43,599 nt of DNA, from positions 1 to 43,599 of the IMG/VR virus record IMGVR_UViG_3300009158_000005. One strand, written 5' to 3'. Shown piece by piece: positions 40,508 to 43,599 of this stretch. Under the pieces are notes generated by a model. It had not been told where the DNA came from and searched no databases. It saw only the letters and a list, made by a program, of their open reading frames with translations. The DNA is from a virus. A program made the translations under genes and the position numbers. Numbering within the stretch: the stretch's first letter is position 1; every line of letters starts with the position of its first letter.

Positions 40508-41569
40508 TTACTTGATGCGACTCAGGCCACCAGGCACCTTGCGATACGCAGTGTTACCGATCTGTACGACTGCACCCTCCGGGGCATTAATGACTGGACC
40601 ATTGGGATCGTTGATCATGCCAAGGTTATCCGGGTGCACTATTACAACCTCCCCAACATCCATGCCGTTTTCATCTACCGACACATCGCCAATAGGCTTA
40701 GCTTGGGCTGGGCGTGGGTAGGTAATCTGCTTGTCCGGAGACCATCTATTTTTCTCCGTAAGTACCTCTTTCTTTGGAAGGTATCCTAACACTGCGATAG
40801 CACGCTCAACTGCATTCTCGCGTGTAGCCGCCTTTGATGCAATTAGGGCCTGTGCGGTACGCATGATCGGCTGGACCACTTCTTCCTCGCTTGGAGGAAC
40901 CCACGTTCCGTCTTCCTTGGTCATACCAAATAAGCGAGAAATGTCACCGGCTGGATCGCGGGTTACGAATGGCTGGCTGTTGGGATCTACCTTTCCAGTT
41001 CCGGATCCCGAGAGAGCACGGATCTTTGCGACATCATTAGCTCCACTAGCGGCGATCCTGGCGACAGCTTCCTTAGATCCAGCGTCAATGTTTTTACCGG
41101 CTACAAGCGACGCAAGCGTGCTATCAGCCTTTGCCTTATTTACGGCATCAGCCCTAGCTGATGTTCCAGAGAAATTAGATCCTCCAGCTGAAGCAAAGTT
41201 AAGCCCAATGGCGGCACGACGGATCTCGTCTTCAGTTGCTCCAGGTTTATTCAAAAGACCAAATGCCTGGTTTTTATTACGACCAGCAAAGACGTCTGAA
41301 ACGCTGTTTGACCTGGTAAAGCGGATAGCGGCACGCTCCATTGGATCGGTGATGCCAGCGGCGATCAGTGCTTCATCTGTGAATGCCTTGTTCTGGTCTT
41401 CTGTACCTGCGGCACGTGCAGTGTGGTATCGGGTCTCGGCGTCAAAGTTACGCGTGCGAGCCTGTAGCGCCGATCCTTCGGCCGCTGACTTAGGGTCGAA
41501 TATAGATAGCAGGTGGCCAAGCCCAGCCTGGATGTTAGGGTCTCCCCCGGTATTAATTTTTTCGGCCAT
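40508..41569 (-). CDS. Internal virion/ejection protein, helical
   Basis: 353 aa, MAEKINTGGDPNIQAGLGHL; Ala-rich helical N-terminal two thirds (ALQARTRNFDAETRYHTARA, AVNKAKADSTLASLVAGKNI) and a beta-rich end (APEGAVVQIGNTAYRKVPGG). No named family, but its place between a gp14-like gene and the giant injected protein matches podovirus ejection proteins. Starts at the stop of the previous gene (TAATG). Confidence 0.62.
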   Translation of the reverse strand: MAEKINTGGDPNIQAGLGHLLSIFDPKSAAEGSALQARTRNFDAETRYHTARAAGTEDQNKAFTDEALIAAGITDPMERAAIRFTRSNSVSDVFAGRNKNQAFGLLNKPGATEDEIRRAAIGLNFASAGGSNFSGTSARADAVNKAKADSTLASLVAGKNIDAGSKEAVARIAASGANDVAKIRALSGSGTGKVDPNSQPFVTRDPAGDISRLFGMTKEDGTWVPPSEEEVVQPIMRTAQALIASKAATRENAVERAIAVLGYLPKKEVLTEKNRWSPDKQITYPRPAQAKPIGDVSVDENGMDVGEVVIVHPDNLGMINDPNGPVINAPEGAVVQIGNTAYRKVPGGLSRIK

Positions 41570-42378
41570 TATCGTAATCTGTAGCCATTGCTGGCCGATT
41601 TTTGGAGGATATCCCCAATGCTAAAAGGCTTCGGCATGCTTGCAAGCGGCTGGGTTGTCCAACCAGGAACGTATGGTCCGGCGCCAATCCCAAGACCAGG
41701 CACGGATTCACCGGTAGAATTAAAGCCGGCGGCTAGACCAGTTATCGGGCTGGCAGTTATCGGGGTGCCAAACCAGCCAGACCCAACCCCAATGCCTGAA
41801 ATTGTGCCGGCCGTCGATAGGACCGAGCCCAGGGTGCGAAGGCCCTCGCCCTTGCGGGACGCGGCCTCGAGCTCGACCGGAAGTACGTCGGAGGATCCTT
41901 TTGCAAAATTGGCTATGCGTCCAAGATCCTGATTTGTTCGTGCGTTCAAGATCGAGTTATTAAAACCTACGTCATTAAATCCAGCAAGCTTTGCCCTGGC
42001 GGCACCCTGTTGAAGCGCGTATCCAAGGCCCTTTGCGGCTTGAGTTGCATTCTCTCCAGCAACGAGTTTTGCGGCAGAACTGTCCCCGGCGAGATTTGCT
42101 CCGGTAGCTTCGACTGGCGCCTTGACCTCGGCAACAGCCGCATCGGACGCGGCCTTACGTTCTCCTTCTGCCTTCTTCATTCCGGCATCGGTAGCATCTT
42201 TACCAGTACTAGACCGGTTCTCTATGGCACGAGCATCGGCTTCTGATTGAAAGCCTTTCTGACGGATCCGCTCAGCTTCGCGCGCTCCGTCCTGGGCCCT
42301 CTGGGCCTTTCGTACGCCGGCGGCGTTGGCCGCGGCACCGGCGGCGGTCAAAGCAAGAGCAATGAGGGGCGTGCACAT
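41569..42378 (-). CDS. Internal virion protein-like
   Basis: 269 aa, MCTPLIALALTAAGAAANAA with a hydrophobic N-terminus and long Ala/Lys/Glu-rich helices (AREAERIRQKGFQSEADARA, ATDAGMKKAEGERKAASDAA). C-terminal half is Gly/Pro/Ser-rich (GVGSGWFGTPITASPITGLA). Such composition is common in podovirus core/ejection proteins. Begins 2 nt after the upstream stop. Confidence 0.62.
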   Translation of the reverse strand: MCTPLIALALTAAGAAANAAGVRKAQRAQDGAREAERIRQKGFQSEADARAIENRSSTGKDATDAGMKKAEGERKAASDAAVAEVKAPVEATGANLAGDSSAAKLVAGENATQAAKGLGYALQQGAARAKLAGFNDVGFNNSILNARTNQDLGRIANFAKGSSDVLPVELEAASRKGEGLRTLGSVLSTAGTISGIGVGSGWFGTPITASPITGLAAGFNSTGESVPGLGIGAGPYVPGWTTQPLASMPKPFSIGDILQKSASNGYRLR

Positions 42379-42380
42379 TG

Positions 42381-43001
42381 TTAGTAAAAAAGTCCTGGTT
42401 TCCTAGAGCTAGATCCACCGAAGCCAAAAGCATCCTTGAAAGGCTTCAGTCCAGGGCCACCGGAGTAATTACCGGCCTGGTTTGCGCCGGCAAGAACCGA
42501 AGTGGTGTTCTGGAACAGATTGGCAAGGGGGCTAAATTGGTTCTGCATAGCCAGGATACCTGCCTGACGAAGGGCATTCTGTCCGGCAAGTCCGGCGTCA
42601 GAGGTCATATTGACCTGTGAAATTAGGTTATTGCGTTGTTCCTCGACCGCCTGCTTGGCTTTCTGGATCTCAGAGGTTGCTCCCTCGGCGATCAGCTGGC
42701 GGGCCGCGGCGTTATCGCGCATAAGGATGCCGCCTTGGCGCGCGGACTCGCTCGACTGACCAAGGCCGGAACGAGCTAGGCTGTAGGCAAGCTGGTCTCC
42801 GACCTGTTTGTACTGGTCATTGACCTGTGGGGTTACGAACCCGCGGTAAGCATTGGCGCGATCACCATAGAAACTATCGTCAAATCGTTCAAACTCTTTA
42901 TTGACGTTGCCGACACCCTCCTTGACACGCGCCTGGCGCTCCATCTCGTCACGACGAGCCTGTCCCGCGCCGCCGTCGCCTCCTCCGCCTCCGAAGCACA
43001 T
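42381..43001 (-). CDS. gp14-like internal virion (DNA-ejection) protein
   Basis: 206 aa, MCFGGGGGDGGAGQARRDEM. Typical T7 gp14/podovirus ejectosome layout: Met-Cys-Gly-rich start, central amphipathic helices (KAKQAVEEQRNNLISQVNMT, GQNALRQAGILAMQNQFSPL) and a Gly/Ser-rich end (GGSSSRKPGLFY). It would leave the head first and help build the channel across the outer membrane. Leader CCACACTATA without SD. Confidence 0.7.
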   Translation of the reverse strand: MCFGGGGGDGGAGQARRDEMERQARVKEGVGNVNKEFERFDDSFYGDRANAYRGFVTPQVNDQYKQVGDQLAYSLARSGLGQSSESARQGGILMRDNAAARQLIAEGATSEIQKAKQAVEEQRNNLISQVNMTSDAGLAGQNALRQAGILAMQNQFSPLANLFQNTTSVLAGANQAGNYSGGPGLKPFKDAFGFGGSSSRKPGLFY

Positions 43002-43053
43002 TATAGTGTGGCCCTGATGGGCTGTTTATGACCGAGGTTTCGCATCAGTTGGA

Positions 43054-43530
43054 TTATGCGAGTGAAGGTGTCTTTGTCCAGCAATACACCAGGAAGGCCT
43101 CCCCGGCCTTTCCGTAGTTAGAGCTCTCTGACTCCTTATAGGCGCCAAGGACCTCAAGCCAACGGTGGGCCACCTCATGAGAAGCCATGCTTCGGCATTC
43201 TAGCCGGTGCCAGCCTGCGGCATCTAGGGATGGGAAGAATACCCGCCTGGCAAAACGGTGCACTGAAGTTGATATCTCGTCGAAACGGTCGGTCGCGAAC
43301 ATCCAGATTGACCATACACCCTCCCACATTGGGATGGCGCCACAGCAGACTACGGGCTCCCCGTCGTCTGTATGGAGCACAAAGCCAAAATCCCCGGAGA
43401 GTAGCACCTGGCCGCTGAAGGACGTGGGGTCATCAGACCACCGGGTAGAGAAGATCTCCTCACGGTCCTTGGAGCGCATGTTGTGCACGACGTGGTGCAC
43501 GCCATCCGGGTACAGCTCACTCGCTTTCAT
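43054..43530 (-). CDS. T7 gp13-like internal virion protein A (GNAT-like)
   Basis: 158 aa, MKASELYPDGVHHVVHNMRS. GNAT-like pattern: FGFVLHTDDGEPVVCCGAIP, WSIWMFATDRFDEI and LECRSMASHEVAHRWLEVLG, as in gp13-type proteins, which follow tail tubular B and help tail assembly. Its start overlaps the tail tubular B end by 14 nt across the circle junction, so the partial copy at 1-54 is the same gene. Enzymatic activity is not assured. Confidence 0.72.
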   Translation of the reverse strand: MKASELYPDGVHHVVHNMRSKDREEIFSTRWSDDPTSFSGQVLLSGDFGFVLHTDDGEPVVCCGAIPMWEGVWSIWMFATDRFDEISTSVHRFARRVFFPSLDAAGWHRLECRSMASHEVAHRWLEVLGAYKESESSNYGKAGEAFLVYCWTKTPSLA

Positions 43531-43599
43531 TGAACTCGAAGTGGCAGATCAGGTTTGCCAGGCGAGCGTATCCGGGCGACTCATTGACCATGCGGACGC
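43477..43599. repeat. Terminal direct repeat, right copy
   Basis: Exact copy of 1-123. Joining the two copies restores the gp13-like and tail tubular B genes without frame changes, which shows the sequence is circular or circularly permuted. Confidence 0.95.

Overview
The window is a complete genome, or a full-length circularly permuted copy, of a tailed phage with podovirus (T7/P22-like) virion genes. The first 123 bases are repeated exactly at the end (1-123 = 43477-43599), so the unique length is about 43,476 bp and the map can be read as a circle. Base composition is GC-rich except for two AT-rich stretches inside tail genes. Most start codons lack a Shine-Dalgarno sequence. Many are instead preceded by C/A-rich leaders of the CCCAACCC type, which suggests a host with little SD-dependent initiation (Bacteroidota and Verrucomicrobiota are examples). 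The host cannot be named from the sequence.

Layout. (1) A long minus-strand virion and lysis block starts with the tail fibre at 12023. It runs down through a 62-aa ORF, terminase large subunit, portal, scaffold, capsid and the two tail tubular proteins to base 41. It then crosses the junction into a T7 gp13-like protein (43530), ejection proteins and a giant 3321-aa polyvalent protein (to 30475). It ends with a DUF1599-like protein, an HNH-like nuclease, a small membrane protein, a lipoprotein/spanin-like protein, a tiny HExxH protein and a holin (28307). (2) A tyrosine integrase (27295-28314, plus strand) faces a short HTH regulator across a promoter with a 17-bp palindromic operator. (3) A minus-strand replication and recombination block (26931 to 15893) holds Sak4-like ATPase, SSB-like protein, SF2 helicase, Cas4-like nuclease, primase-helicase, HTH protein, endolysin, terminase small subunit, several tiny overlapping genes and RusA. 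No DNA or RNA polymerase gene was found. (4) A plus-strand operon of eight small unknown genes (12989-15848) ends at a strong terminator.

The most striking element is in region 4. Five type II hammerhead self-cleaving ribozymes lie in front of the first five genes. Four of them begin 0-2 nt after the stop codon of the upstream gene. Their helices differ in sequence but keep pairing, and the catalytic core is intact in all five. They look built to cut a polycistronic message into monocistronic units, possibly under control of translation termination. Upstream is a 965-bp noncoding region with two identical sigma-54-like promoter elements and a symmetric set of short motifs. A second cluster of about ten GAGGACGC iterons precedes rusA.

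The giant protein carries ParB-like, two ADP-ribosyltransferase-like and zincin metalloprotease segments separated by a recurrent S-A-R-D-[DE] linker motif. This suggests a self-processed, injected polyprotein.
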